Shown here in pieces: positions 44,961-55,210 of a DNA stretch of 64,000 bases; position 1 is the first letter of the stretch, and each line of letters opens with the position of its first letter. Both the position numbers and the translations under genes were made by a program. Source of the DNA: Lomentospora prolificans (taxonomy: Eukaryota > Ascomycota > Sordariomycetes > Microascales > Microascaceae); assembly GCA_029532625.1 (NCBI GenBank), contig JARFXM010000003.1, forward strand, positions 1,674,001 through 1,738,000, in the 5' to 3' direction. Under the pieces are notes generated by a model. The model worked only from the letters and a program-made list of their open reading frames with translations. It did not search any database and was not told the origin of the DNA.

Positions 44961-45869
44961 GAAGATACTAGCTATGAACAGGAAATTAACTCAAGTGCAA
45001 ATAATTGCTCTCTCAAGCGGCAGGGGCTGCCTTTATAGAATCGTGGAGGAAGACCAGAATGGCTGATAACATGGCTTCACGTACAGGTGCTTGAGTTGAA
45101 GGTGGACGGGTCTGGAAAATTCCAAGGACTCAGCCCAGGAGATAAAGTAACCTGCAGCCTCAGGGGTCCAGCGCATCTGTTTGCCTTCGTCTCGCTCTAG
45201 TCTGGGGAGTTTCAAGCGAGGTTACTTGAGTAAGGATCCTTTCGTGCGTTGTCAGCTCAAGCAGATACTTCTCCACTCCCTGGATCATTTAGACTCGTGC
45301 AAGCCCAATCGCGAGATGATGGAACGAGGGCATCGACGGGTTCCATACTCCACGAGAAGGTACTTGGCCTGTTAGGTGTGCCACACACACCAGGCTCCAA
45401 GTTAAAGCCAATCCATTCACGGGTGGTCGAATCACAACTTGTTCAATTGCTGGTTTACATCTGGGGAGCCGAATATCAGGACGCCCAACCAACAAAACCC
45501 GGTTCAGGGTCGCGGAATTCGAAATCCTCACCATCCTTGGTTTGAGTCGTCAGCACCACCAAGACTAGAAGTTCGAGGCATTTTGACTAGCTTTTGCGGG
45601 TATCTAGTGTTTTAATCTTCCACAAACTGAAGAAGGTCGGAGTTGAATGTAACATTTCGTACGACGCCGTAATTGCATCCAAACTACATTTTGCAAGATC
45701 TAATCGATCGAGAATGCCGCCGCTGCCAGAGGTCTATAAAATCGGCGTCCGGTGCTCAAGACAAACCAGTCTCTTGATCTCTCCTGTGAAGATTTGGTGC
45801 GAAACAGACATTGTGGACTAGAGGCCAATTAACATCTCTGTAATATACTCCTGTTAGCCAGCTATTATT
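44961..45869. other. Intergenic region upstream of the zinc-finger remnant
   Basis: A minus-strand frame at 45033-45215 and fragments at 45289-45540 may be more remains of the same decayed locus. None is diagnostic. No intact gene is seen. Confidence 0.4.
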
Positions 45870-46189
45870 ATGAGTTTACGCTCTCGAAGCAATTCTCCCG
45901 CGAGCGGGACATCGTCGCCACCTCACCAAAGGTACATCCTACCCTAGGAGTCTAGATAAGGTTCCCTACAAAGCGCTAACGAAGCCAACACAGCGGCAGA
46001 CGCTCCAGCCCTTCTCCGCTATTGTTCCTCACAGACTCGTCACTGTTCGAACGACTTCAGTCTGAGCAAGCTCGAAGTGCGGAACAAGTTAGGCTGGAGA
46101 TGCAGGCACGGCTGCATGCAATGTGCCAATCACTCCCGTCGACACCTGAACGAGGAGGAGCCCCAATTGGCCATGGCGGAAATCGATAA
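45870..46189 (+). CDS. Small hypothetical protein (85 aa), two exons
   Basis: Exons 45870-45931 and 45994-46189 are joined in phase 2. The 62-nt intron has donor GTACAT, a GCTAAC branch motif and a CACAG acceptor, all typical for this genome. The predicted product starts MSLRSRSNSPASGTSSPPHQ and has a Ser/Pro-rich N-terminus and a short amphipathic helix rich in Glu, Gln and Arg (ERLQSEQARSAEQVRLEMQA) that could form a coiled coil. No domain is recognised. It sits close to the decayed zinc-finger locus and could itself be a remnant of a larger gene. The correct splice architecture is the main evidence that it is, or recently was, a gene. Confidence 0.4.
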
Positions 46190-46332
46190 TCAGAGACGAC
46201 AGGGTCTGGGGGAAAGGGTTGTTGGCTGAAATTCCGACATTTGCCTGGCCTTGTATAATGAAATTCCGCTCTCCTTGCTTGGAGAAGAAGCAACTCGATG
46301 CAGCACTGACTCGGAAATAACAGCCGTCAGAT

Positions 46333-46395
46333 GGAGCTTTTCTCTTCTTCTTTTCTCTTTTCTCTTCGTCTTTTCTCTTCTTTTCTTTTTTCGGT
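46333..46395 (+). repeat. Polypyrimidine tract of TCTTT/CTTTTC units
   Basis: About 60 nt made almost only of T and C, with repeated TTTTCTC and TCTTC words and a single G. It could form an unusual DNA structure or be a degenerate microsatellite. Confidence 0.8.
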
Positions 46396-46965
46396 CTGTC
46401 AAAGAATCGTCGGATTGGAAAGGATTATGAAATTGTCATTCTGATAGTCGTTATAAAATCGCAGCTTAACATCTCCGATGACCGAGTCGGCGACTTCTCT
46501 CTTAATGTTACAAGTAATCAGTTGTGTCGTCGGCACGCCAATAACATGGATGTCAGTGACCCATTTGCCCACTTCCACAACCGTCCACAAAGAAGACTCG
46601 CGACTTGTCGCTAGACTCATCATTGATCATTGATCCGATCTATTAGGCTGGCCAACCATGACATGGACAAGCACGTAAATTGACGCAGGGCGACAGGCTG
46701 ACGCATCACGCCGTATCACTGAAAGCTCCGCTTTTAACTCGAAAACGTGCCAGATCCCGGTCGGCCTCTTGCATTCGATGCTGCATCGGGAAATCTTGTC
46801 CGACAAACTGGGAAATCATGACCGCCCGCCGAATCGCCCCTGTGTCTGTCCCCATTCGTAGTTTTTGTATTGATGGAGATATTTGATTCAAGCCCCGCAA
46901 TTGGGCGTTTTCGGTGCTAAATGGAGATGATTTGCTCATTGTGCCTCTTGCTTGCCTTCAACCTC

Positions 46966-46973
46966 TGACGTCA
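46966..46973 (+). promoter_or_regulatory. CRE palindrome TGACGTCA upstream of the DJ-1/HSP31-type gene
   Basis: A perfect 8-bp cAMP-response-type element about 304 nt before the start codon. In fungi it is bound by Atf1/Sko1-type bZIP factors of the stress MAP-kinase pathway. Control of this gene is inferred. Confidence 0.45.
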
Positions 46974-47276
46974 AGGTTTTATTCGAGGTTCAGGGAACTG
47001 GTGTAGTAACGAAACGACAACATGACAATGGCAACAGGCAAGCAACAACATTGTTGTATTGGTAATCTGGAATCAGAAATATTGACGGCTGCATAATATC
47101 TTGTCCTACGGATGCGGCAATAATGGCTTGTATTTAAATGGGCATTGCGTCAACTGCTAAGACGAACCGCATCACATCACGAACCCAATCAACCCACTTT
47201 TGTCCCAATCCCCTAAGCAAGAACGTCTGCGAATATCTTCTTAGAACACACATTCCACTAAATAAGGAACCTCGCG

Positions 47277-48102
47277 ATGGCGCCCAAGATTCTTATCGTC
47301 CTCACCTCCGCCGACAAGGTTAAGAACAGCGGCAAGCCCACTGGCTGGTATCTCGTATGTTCCCAAATCCGTATCCCGCCCCCCCCGCCAGGCCTTCAGC
47401 ACCTAACTAACACCGTTCGTCCAGCCTGAACTCGCCCACCCATGGGAAGTCCTCCACTCCAAGGCTGAGCTTACCTATGCGTCTCCCAAGGGTGGTGAAG
47501 CCCCGCTGGACCCTGCTTCCATCGAAGCCTCCAAAGATGATGCCACGTCTATGAATTTCATCAAGGAACATAAATCCGTCTACCAGAACACCAAGAAGCT
47601 CTCCGATCTCGTCGCCACCGCCGGTGACGATTTCGATGCCGTCTTCTATCCCGGAGGCCACGGCCCCATGTATGACCTGGCGAATGATAAGGACTCCATC
47701 CAGATCATTAGCGACTTGTATGCCAAGGGAAAGCCCGTCGCCGCTGTGTGTCATGGCCCTGCTGCATTTGTGAACGTCAATGGCTCGGACAAGCTACCCA
47801 TCTTGAAGGGTAAGAGAGTCACAGGCTTCAGCGATGCCGAGGAGGAAATTATGGAGCTTGTCGACGAGATGCCCTTCTCATTGGAGCAGGCGTTGAACGA
47901 GAAGAGCGGAGGAAAGTTTGAAAAGGCTAGCGAAGTGTGGGCCGAGAAAGTTATCGTCCAGGACAATGTTATCACGGGGCAGAATCCTGCTTCGGCAAAG
48001 GGTGTTGCGGAGGCGCTAGCCAAGCTCTTGAGTAAGTCTCACAGCTCCAGAATAGTATTGATGGGCTTCGACGCGCTAATGGTTCTACTTGCAGAAATCT
48101 GA
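47277..48102 (+). CDS. DJ-1/HSP31-type glutathione-independent glyoxalase
   Basis: Three exons, 47277-47354, 47425-48031 and 48095-48102, give 230 aa; the last exon is only 8 nt and encodes Lys-Ile-stop. The fold is the DJ-1/PfpI class. The N-terminal strand is PKILIVLTSADKV, followed by TGWYLPELAHPWEVL, typical of the HSP31 group, and FYPGGHGPMYDLAND. The nucleophile elbow AAVCHGPAAF has Cys at about 135 and His next to it. HSP31-type enzymes convert methylglyoxal to lactate without glutathione and act in oxidative and carbonyl stress; some have chaperone activity. A CRE-like element lies upstream. The C-terminal microexon is supported by donor GTAAGT, a CTAAT branch motif, a TTGCAG acceptor and phase; reading through instead would add about 23 non-conserved residues. 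Confidence 0.93.
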
Positions 48103-48428
48103 GGGATGATCGCCACTGTTAAATCCGGGGACACGGGTATTGGGCTTCTCATGAAAATTGTCCGACCCTATGCTATAGTCGGGAATTAATTGATGAATGA
48201 TAATTGAAATGCTGACAGTCAGAACACAGCTCATATAGAAGGTGACCTGACTCTAACGTGCATGTGAATAACTGACCAACTCTCAAAGTTCCCAAAAACG
48301 CCTTGCCAAATGCCATCATCCACTTGAACCTCTTTGTATACCGTGGCTCATCCATCATAACGGCATAGATCCCATCGCCCGGTTAACCGACCTCGTAATG
48401 CTTTCCTAGCTCAACGAGACATGGGTTG
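48103..48428. other. Convergent 3' region of the DJ-1 gene and SRP54
   Basis: 326 bp, AT-richer than the coding flanks, consistent with two 3' UTRs. Nothing else is seen. Confidence 0.5.
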
Positions 48429-50065
48429 TTAGCGCCTCCTTCCACCGCCTGGCATACCGGGCATGCCACCTCCCATTCCCATCTGCTTCATCATGTTCTG
48501 CATGGCTGCCATATCGGGCATACCACCGCCGCCGGGCATACCACCACCCCCTCCAAGCATCTTCATCAAGCTTCCCATGTCGGGCATACCACCCCCGCCA
48601 GCCCCTCCCATACTCTGCATTCTCTTCTGCATGGCAGCTAATTGCTGGGCCTTGTTTCCTCCGGCCATTGCGGCCTGCGCCCGCTGCATATTCTTCATGT
48701 TGCCTCCCATCTTCTTGGCCATGCCCGCCATCATACGCTGTTGCGTGAGTAGGTCCTCGACCTCTCGGACAGAGGTCCCGGACCCCCTAGCCACACGTGT
48801 CATCCTCGTCGGCTGCTCGATAAAGATCTTGCCATCCGAGTCAAGCTCCTTCTCCGTCATGGAGTCGCAGATATAGATCATGCGCTTAAGCTTAGCGCTA
48901 CCGTCCTCATCATCTAGACCCTGCATCATGTTGCTCATGCCGGGGATCATGCCCGCCATCTTAGATAGGGGACCCATCTTCATAATATTGGAGAGCTGGT
49001 CACGCAGATCTCGAACGGTAAAGATGCCCTCGGCGATGTGCTTCATAGTGTCCTTCTGGTCGAGACGGAGGCTCTGTACGTGTTCGACGAGACCGGCAAT
49101 ATCTCCCATGCCGAGAAGCTTTTGGACAAATTGTTTCGGTGCAAATCGTTCGAGATCCAACATGTGCTCACCGGTACCGATGAACACAATGGGGGTATGT
49201 GTCGCGGCGACGGCAGAAATGGCACCACCACCGTTAGCGTGGCCGTCAGTCTTCGTGATGATAATCGCACCGAAATCGGCCGCCTCTTTGAAGGCCTTAG
49301 CCTGGGCCTCTGCCTGTTGGCCTATCGAAGCATCCAGCACCATGATAGTCTCGTCTGGTCGGATCGCCGTCTGGATATCCACCATTTCCTGGAACAAGGC
49401 TGACTCCTGCCTATGCCTACCCGAGGTATCCACAATAATCACCTCGAATTTCTCCCTCTTGAACTTCTCAACGCCATCTCTGGCCACCACAGCGGGGTCG
49501 GTTTCTGTCAGGGAGCCGTAGTAGGGAATCTTGGCTTTTGTAGCATTCTGCTTTAGTTGGTCGAACGCACCGGCACGAAAGGTATCCGCGCAAACTAGGC
49601 ACGCCTTGAACCCCCTCGTTTGGTAGTACCTGGCCAGTTTTGTACATGTCGTCGTTTTACCGGCACCTTGCAGACCGACAAACATGATGATATTAGCCTT
49701 GCCCTTCTTGGGACGGAAAGCTTCTGCATGTGGATCGACAAGCTTGACAAGCTCGTTGAAGACAGCCATCTGGATGATGCGCTTCTTGTTGACCGCTGCA
49801 GGCTGCTCCTTGAAGTTTACGGTCGCGCGGATGGATTTGCGGAGCTGACCGACGAGCCGGACATTAACGTCAGACTCTAGGAGAGCAGCGCATATTTCTT
49901 TAAGCATAGCATCGAAAGCCTGGGATCCCACGAGTTGTTAGTCTTCGTTTTACGAAGGACGAGTTGTGAAGCTCAACAGAAACGTACCTTTTCATCGAGA
50001 TTTGCCTCTCGATTGAGGTTATGCACGGCGCTGCTAATGCGCCGGCCGAGATCTTGAAGAACCAT
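48429..50065 (-). CDS. SRP54: SRP54, GTPase subunit of the signal recognition particle
   Basis: Two exons on the minus strand, 50065-49988 and 49919-48429, give 522 aa with a phase-0 junction. The N domain starts MVLQDLGRRISSAVHNLNRE and ALLESDVNVRLV. The G domain has the P-loop GLQGAGKTTT near residue 106, DTSGRHRQE, TKTDGHANGGGAIS and the closing FIGTGEHMLDLERF. The M domain runs to the end, with MKMGPLSKMAGMIPGMSNMM and RMTRVARGSGTSVREVEDLL, the signal-sequence and SRP RNA binding part. The C-terminal ~80 residues are Gly/Met-rich low complexity (GGGGMPGGGGMPDM). SRP54 binds signal peptides on ribosomes and docks with the ER SRP receptor. The first 26 codons are on a separate exon, which is usual in fungi. 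Confidence 0.96.
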
Positions 50066-50873
50066 GGCTGTTTATGGGATGAACGGACAGAGTACTCGAT
50101 CGATATCCGCGAAGCTGTGAGGTCGAGTATTCGCTTTTCGACGGTTAGGGCAGGTTGCGAAAACGATCATAACCATGCAAGGTCAGCGTAGATGCGCACT
50201 GAATGTCTAGTTTCTTAGTGGGGGTTGGCGGGGGCTCCGAAGCTCGCTTAGTCAGGGACAAGGTTGCGCAGTTGCTGGCAGTTGGGGTTCCCCGGATTCA
50301 GGAACCCCACATTACATTAAAGTACATGTCATGGTCCACCATGACAGCATGGACTTCATCGCCCACGACAAAGGTACACCTCTGCTAATGTGGTATCTTC
50401 ATTCCGCAAGACACTTATCATTGAAGGTGATGCCGAAGAGATGCCTCAGCTACAACTAGTTTCGACAAAAACCTCACCTCAATAAAACCCAACCAAACTG
50501 AAGTCTCTGAAGATGTCAACCCATGGCGCACAAACGGCCACAGCCTTCTTACCCTAAGAGACGTGTCCCGTCTGGGGCCTGGCGTTCCTGTACATTGACC
50601 TTTTTGGGCTGTCTTGACTAGATGAGGGGGGTTACAATCAGCCTCATCGTGCCTCGACTTACCCGGTATCACTAGTCACTAGGCGAACGGCTTTAGATTG
50701 GAGGAAGGTGCGAGAATACATTGCTAATTTTCACATACATTGTACTGCTTAAATCATCATCTATACACTTCCAAAAATATATTTATAGGGTGTCTCTGCT
50801 CGCCCTAGAGCGAAGTCTTGGAAGAAGCAAATAACAAGCGCAACAGATTCTCGTCAGTTGGAACATTGCTTTC
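50066..50873. other. Region between SRP54 start and the AA12 gene 3' end
   Basis: SRP54 promoter and AA12 3' UTR. Open frames here are under 90 codons and have no domain. Confidence 0.5.
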
Positions 50874-52370
50874 TTACGCCGACTTCTTCTTAAGAACCCA
50901 GATCTCACCCTCGGATTGGTTGTCGCTCGAGACGTACAAATTGGTGCCCGAGGGGTCGAAAGTGATGGCGGAGAGACGGAAGCAAGTACTCATGGTCAAA
51001 CTCATCGACTGACAACCGCCTGGATTTTGGGCACCAAAGATCTCGGTGTAGCCCGACATGCTGTCGGGAGGCGCAGCGGGGTCGTAGGTACCATCTTCTA
51101 GCTGGGTGAAGGGGACCTCGACGACGGAGTAGCCGGTGGCGGGCTGCCTGTTCCACGAGCCGTGGAAAGTGATGTAAAGGTTCTCGCCGGTCTTGTCGAA
51201 GGTGGCGTCGATTGGGGCGCTGTGAGCCTGGAAGGAAAGGCGAGGTGGGACGGACTCTTGGATGCAGCGGGCGTCGTCGAACTGAGCGTTGGGTGAGACG
51301 ACGAACTGGTCACCGGTCTTGAAGGCGGCGTCTCGGATCACGGACGGGTCCCAGACCGTGAAGCAGGTGGGATAACCGTACCACTGCTCGTTGGGGACAG
51401 ACGGGTCACCGACTAAACGACGCATTAACGCAAGTTTTGTAAATGACTTGGCCTGGGTGACTTACGATAGTTGAGCTCCTCAGCAGGATTGTCGATGTGG
51501 ATATCGGTGGCCTGGCCGTTGACAGTTCGTCGGAAGTCCTACACGCTTCTGTTAGCGTCGTTTACCACGGACCTCAAACGAGAGATACTGACATCACCGC
51601 TGTTCTCAGCACCCCAAACATGACCGTTAGGATCAAAAGCGAGAGCAACTTCATTTCGCAGACCCCAACCAAGCTGGTGGCCCTGGGTGTTGTACTCCCA
51701 ACCATCAGCAGGAGCAGTATCGGCATCGAACACCCTGACGGTGGCGCGCATATTGGCAGCATTCATGTCAAAGTTAGAGTTGCTGCCCACAGACACGATG
51801 ATAAGGTTAGGCTTGTTGGGAACGACGTGAACAGTCCTGGTGGAGTGGATTCCGGTGCTCATGTTCTTAACAATGGTCTTCTGGTTTGTCATGGCCTGGG
51901 TCGCGGCATCGTAGTCCCAAGACCAGACGTTGGTCTCAGAACTGGCATACAGCTTCTTGCCATCAGGGCTCAAGCTGAGGCCGTGGTTGAAGCGGATATT
52001 CTGGTTGAGAGACTTGCTGCTGGCAATGCAGCCGTCGGCACCAAAGGTAAGGATGTTGATGCCCTGCCTGGCGCCGAGGACGAGGAGGTTACCGGCGGAG
52101 TCGAAGACGAGGGCACGTGGCTGTTGCAGATTACCCGCAATCTTAGTGACCTGCCAGTCGTCGTGAACCTTGAAAGGGAAGCGGTTGGCGGGGACGCCGG
52201 AGCAGCTGGTCGGGAAAGGGATGGGGGCGACTTCGGGAGCTTCCTCTTGAGCGAGAACTAGAAGCGTGTTAGTTTTCAAGTCACCGCAGGTTTGCGCCGT
52301 GATGCGCTTTCATGTCCATACCGAAGCCAGCGAGGGCAATGACGCCGGATGCAATAGTAGACAGACGCAT
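50874..52370 (-). CDS. Secreted PQQ-type sugar dehydrogenase (AA12/sorbosone dehydrogenase-like)
   Basis: Four exons on the minus strand: 52370-52322, 52257-51593, 51538-51466 and 51412-50874, giving 441 aa with phases 1, 0 and 1. The N-terminus MRLSTIASGVIALAGFVLA is a signal peptide, probably cut before QEEAPEV. The rest is a six-bladed beta-propeller of the soluble quinoprotein type: LQQPRALVFDSAGNLLV, FNHGLSLSPDGKKLYASSET, STRTVHVVPNKPNLIIVSVG, LGWGLRNEVALAFDPNGHVW, NPAEELNY, EQWYGYPTCFTVWDP, FQAHSAPIDATF and LYITFHGSWNR. Fungal AA12 enzymes oxidise free pyranoses using pyrroloquinoline quinone and pass electrons to partners such as LPMOs. No CBM or cytochrome domain is attached. Substrate and PQQ use are inferred from the family. 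A TATA box lies ~155 nt upstream. Confidence 0.88.
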
Positions 52371-53857
52371 TTTGATATCTGATTGATGAAAGAGTCCAAG
52401 TACGAATGATTTCTAATTGGCCCGAGCTACGCAGTCGACGAAGCTATCACCGAAAGTTCGGAAGAGGTAGCAAAAAGGGGGAGCCGCTAGAATGAAAGGG
52501 AACACCAGCAGCTCCCTCACGAACGTATATAACACCCAGCACCTGTTTCCTTCACCTTCTCCTCACCCGCCTCCCTACCCCGATCCTGGTGGCTCTATCA
52601 CGAAAGTGGCAGCGTCCTCTCAGGAGCATATTGATCACCAGCGGGGGGCACCTTGGCCCCATTTCTTCCAAAGTGACACTACGAGTACCGAACGCCTAGA
52701 GATATTCGCCAGTGGAGCGCCAAGGCCACCCATAGATTCAAAATGCCTATTCGCTGTCCCTTGCAATATGGGAATTCGTGAGCGCCAAGATCCAGTTCCA
52801 TGGCGAGCTCTGATTAACCTCTACTTACATGAGGCCTTCCCGGGACCTCAGCCTCCACGGTCACCAGACGGCGCAGCCTTTTTCTCTCAAATTTATTTCT
52901 GGTTAGCGATGAGCTTCAAGAATTCAATAGTAGCGTTATTGTAGATTTTATGAAATGAGAGAAACGGGATGGGGTCCCGACCGTCTTCGGAGGCGCTTTG
53001 AGCCCCTGACCCGGAGGTTAGCAGGCACAAAAGTAGATTAAAACCAATTAGGCGGAAGGGGCAAGTTGCACTGTGGATGAGAGGCGCCAGAGATAATAAT
53101 TAATCCGTCGTCAGTCTAGACAACTTGGAAACAATGCGGCTACAGCGAGAAGATACTGCTGCACAGCAATCTATCTGCGTGTGGGATCCACCAGTCGTTG
53201 TCTCGGCTAATATCCAGGATATGGATTCAACGCAAAAGACTGAGCTGGTTTTGCGCCGTTGTGGCTAGGAAATGAAGGTACGAAGTAATAAGTCTATAGC
53301 CGGGACAGTATATGCAGCAGATGATCTGAAAAAGAAGGTTGTGGAAGGAATGCCAGCATGGTTGTTCCATTAATGGCACCTCACGTCACCAGACTGACAC
53401 GACCGCCCGAGTATCTGAGTCGCATCATCTCAGCCAGACAGTGAGAGGCGCAGAAATACCAGACGAACACCTAGTTTCTCACGACGGGCTCTCAGCAGGC
53501 GGGGCCGGAGACGGGAAAGCCGCGGGCTCCTATTTAACCCCGGCAGAAGAGGGTGCGTGACTGCGATTAGCTTGCAGTGCATTGATCAGCGTCGGATGCC
53601 TTTTTTGTATTCGGGCCCAAATTGAGCTCAACCTCTTATATAGACATCATCACACAACCTCTTGGCGCATTTCCCTGTCTTTTCCGTCTCGTCATCCGGA
53701 CCACCAGACGGAACACGACATAGGAGAATACGCGAAGACATGGCGAGTACCAAGACAAGGGAAAACGCAAGGATTCCCCCAGACTCCGCATACTGACAAG
53801 GCCAGTCAAGCTTTCGGTCCCAAGACTCCCCGCCTTCTGCCTCCCCAGACTCCCCGC
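52371..53857. other. 1.5-kb intergenic region upstream of the AA12 gene
   Basis: A TATATAA element at 52526-52532 is well placed for the minus-strand AA12 gene. A 150-codon open frame (52492-52944) has no domain and reads from the promoter side, so I treat it as chance. A second TATA-like run is near 53635 and a 13-bp word (AGACTCCCCGCCT) is duplicated near 53824 and 53849. Confidence 0.5.
52526..52532 (-). promoter_or_regulatory. TATA box candidate of the AA12 gene
   Basis: TATATAA (plus strand) reads TTATATA on the minus strand, 156 nt before the start codon. Inferred from position. Confidence 0.4.
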
Positions 53858-54514
53858 CTAAGTCTCCGACCTTGGCGCGATCTCCCGAACCATAATACTC
53901 TCAATGTGCTCTCCGTCCCCAAATACTATCCGATCCACCTCCCTAAAGCCGTACTTTTCGTAGATTGGCTTGGCTCCCGGTGACGCATCGAGATAGCACG
54001 GCAATTGGTCCTCGTCCGCCCTCTGCACGCCCCACCTGAGCAGCGAGCTCGACGCGCCGCGACCTTGGTAGTCCCCGTGCACGCCGAGGATGTGCAGGAA
54101 CCAGAACCGCCTGTCGGCCATGACTTGCTTGCGCTTGCCCTCGATACCGCCGAAGAAAGCCTTTGCGAGCTCCGGATCGCCGTCCGTGGGCCAGGGTCCG
54201 CCCATCAGGGGGTCTTTGGGCGGCGGGAAAGGCTCCTCACCTTCACCGTGGGGACGGGTCCATTTGGCGAAGCCGACGACGCGGCCGGGAGGAGCGGAGT
54301 CGTTGTCCGTGACGATGACGAGGGTTGAGCGGGGGTCCGCGAAGTAGACCTTTAGGGAGTCGCGCCAGCACGCCGCCGCTTGCGTGCTGCCACGGGGAAA
54401 GCAGCGCGTGCCGATGTAGCCGCCGGAGAAAGCGTTGAAGTAGACGTCGCTGATACCCTCGAAGTCGTCGAGGGTCGCAACCCGCGTGGTAAAGTTGGAA
54501 GCTGGTCGCGACAT
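53858..54514 (-). CDS. GNAT-family N-acetyltransferase
   Basis: A single exon of 218 aa from the ATG at 54514, which has a very A-rich upstream context. The N-terminal strand-helix TTRVATLDDFEGISDVYFNA, the central strand VIVTDNDSAPPGRVVGFAKW, motif A FLHILGVHGDYQGRGASSSL (acetyl-CoA loop Q-G-R-G-A) and the motif-B region PCYLDASPGAKPIYEKYGFR give a complete GNAT fold. This resembles fungal small-molecule acetyltransferases; the substrate cannot be told. The frame stays open upstream to 54706 and could add 64 residues, but that part is unlike any GNAT N-terminus and is probably leader. Confidence 0.88.
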   Translation of the reverse strand: MSRPASNFTTRVATLDDFEGISDVYFNAFSGGYIGTRCFPRGSTQAAACWRDSLKVYFADPRSTLVIVTDNDSAPPGRVVGFAKWTRPHGEGEEPFPPPKDPLMGGPWPTDGDPELAKAFFGGIEGKRKQVMADRRFWFLHILGVHGDYQGRGASSSLLRWGVQRADEDQLPCYLDASPGAKPIYEKYGFREVDRIVFGDGEHIESIMVREIAPRSET

Positions 54515-55210
54515 TTTTTTTTGGGGGGGTTCCCAGGAAATGCTCCGTTTCAGGGTATTGTTCGCTGGAATCCCAATTGAACCTGTTAGGACTTGTTTCT
54601 GTAGATTTTCTAAACAAGTTCTTTGATCAGCAAGGACTTCCCTAACCCGGATTAACACCGCGAGAACACGCCTCATCCGAAGCAACACCTCGGGGTTCAC
54701 GACCAAGTTTGGAGCGGGGCTCTTGGTTGCCTTGGTTGCCCCTCTCTTCGGCTCAAGCTAGCAAAGTCTCGGGGCGGGGTGCAGAGTCATAGTTTCATTG
54801 GGAATTTAGCACGATTTTATGTAATGCCTGGCCAGACATGAAATCCGCATATCCCACCAGGTCTGCCAACGAACTTGTCCAGCTCGCTCGTCGGACCCAG
54901 ATGTGGGGTGTCGGAATCAAAATCGCGTCGGGTGGCCAGAGAGCCGGAGTGAATGCAGCTGGTCGAGGCCCATCAATCCGCGGGTGCCAAGGTCCAGCTC
55001 CCCCCGTCTGCGCCACATCTTCCTACCGATTGCAACTCAAGCAGGGACTATTCAATGCTTTTGAATCTAACGTCGTAGAACAAGAGAAGGGCATTACACA
55101 GTTACAGCTCACCCATATCCTCCCATTATCGAGCATCACAACCTAACTCAATTTGTAGACTGAACCATTCTAGGATACGTATGATTAAACATTACATAGT
55201 ACTTGCGCCT
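54515..55210. other. Region between the GNAT gene and the acid phosphatase 3' end
   Basis: Holds the GNAT promoter and leader (with a C/A-rich homopolymer junction near 54513-54530) and the phosphatase 3' UTR. No gene is seen. Confidence 0.5.

Larger units (their letters stand above)
46190..47276. other. Intergenic region upstream of the DJ-1/HSP31-type gene
   Basis: Contains a long polypyrimidine tract (about 46333-46395) and a TGACGTCA element (46966-46973). No gene is supported. Confidence 0.5.

Noticed and set aside
45480..45535. tRNA-like sequence with a TTCGAAATCC segment
   Set aside because: The B-box-like segment is not matched by an A-box, acceptor stem or anticodon arm on either strand.
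52492..52944. 150-codon frame upstream of the AA12 gene
   Set aside because: It overlaps the likely AA12 promoter with its TATA box and has Pro-rich low complexity with no recognisable family.
53582..53983. 133-codon plus-strand frame overlapping the GNAT 3' end
   Set aside because: Preceded by a TATA-like run, but the frame is His/Pro/Ser-rich without a domain and its end is antisense to the acetyltransferase.
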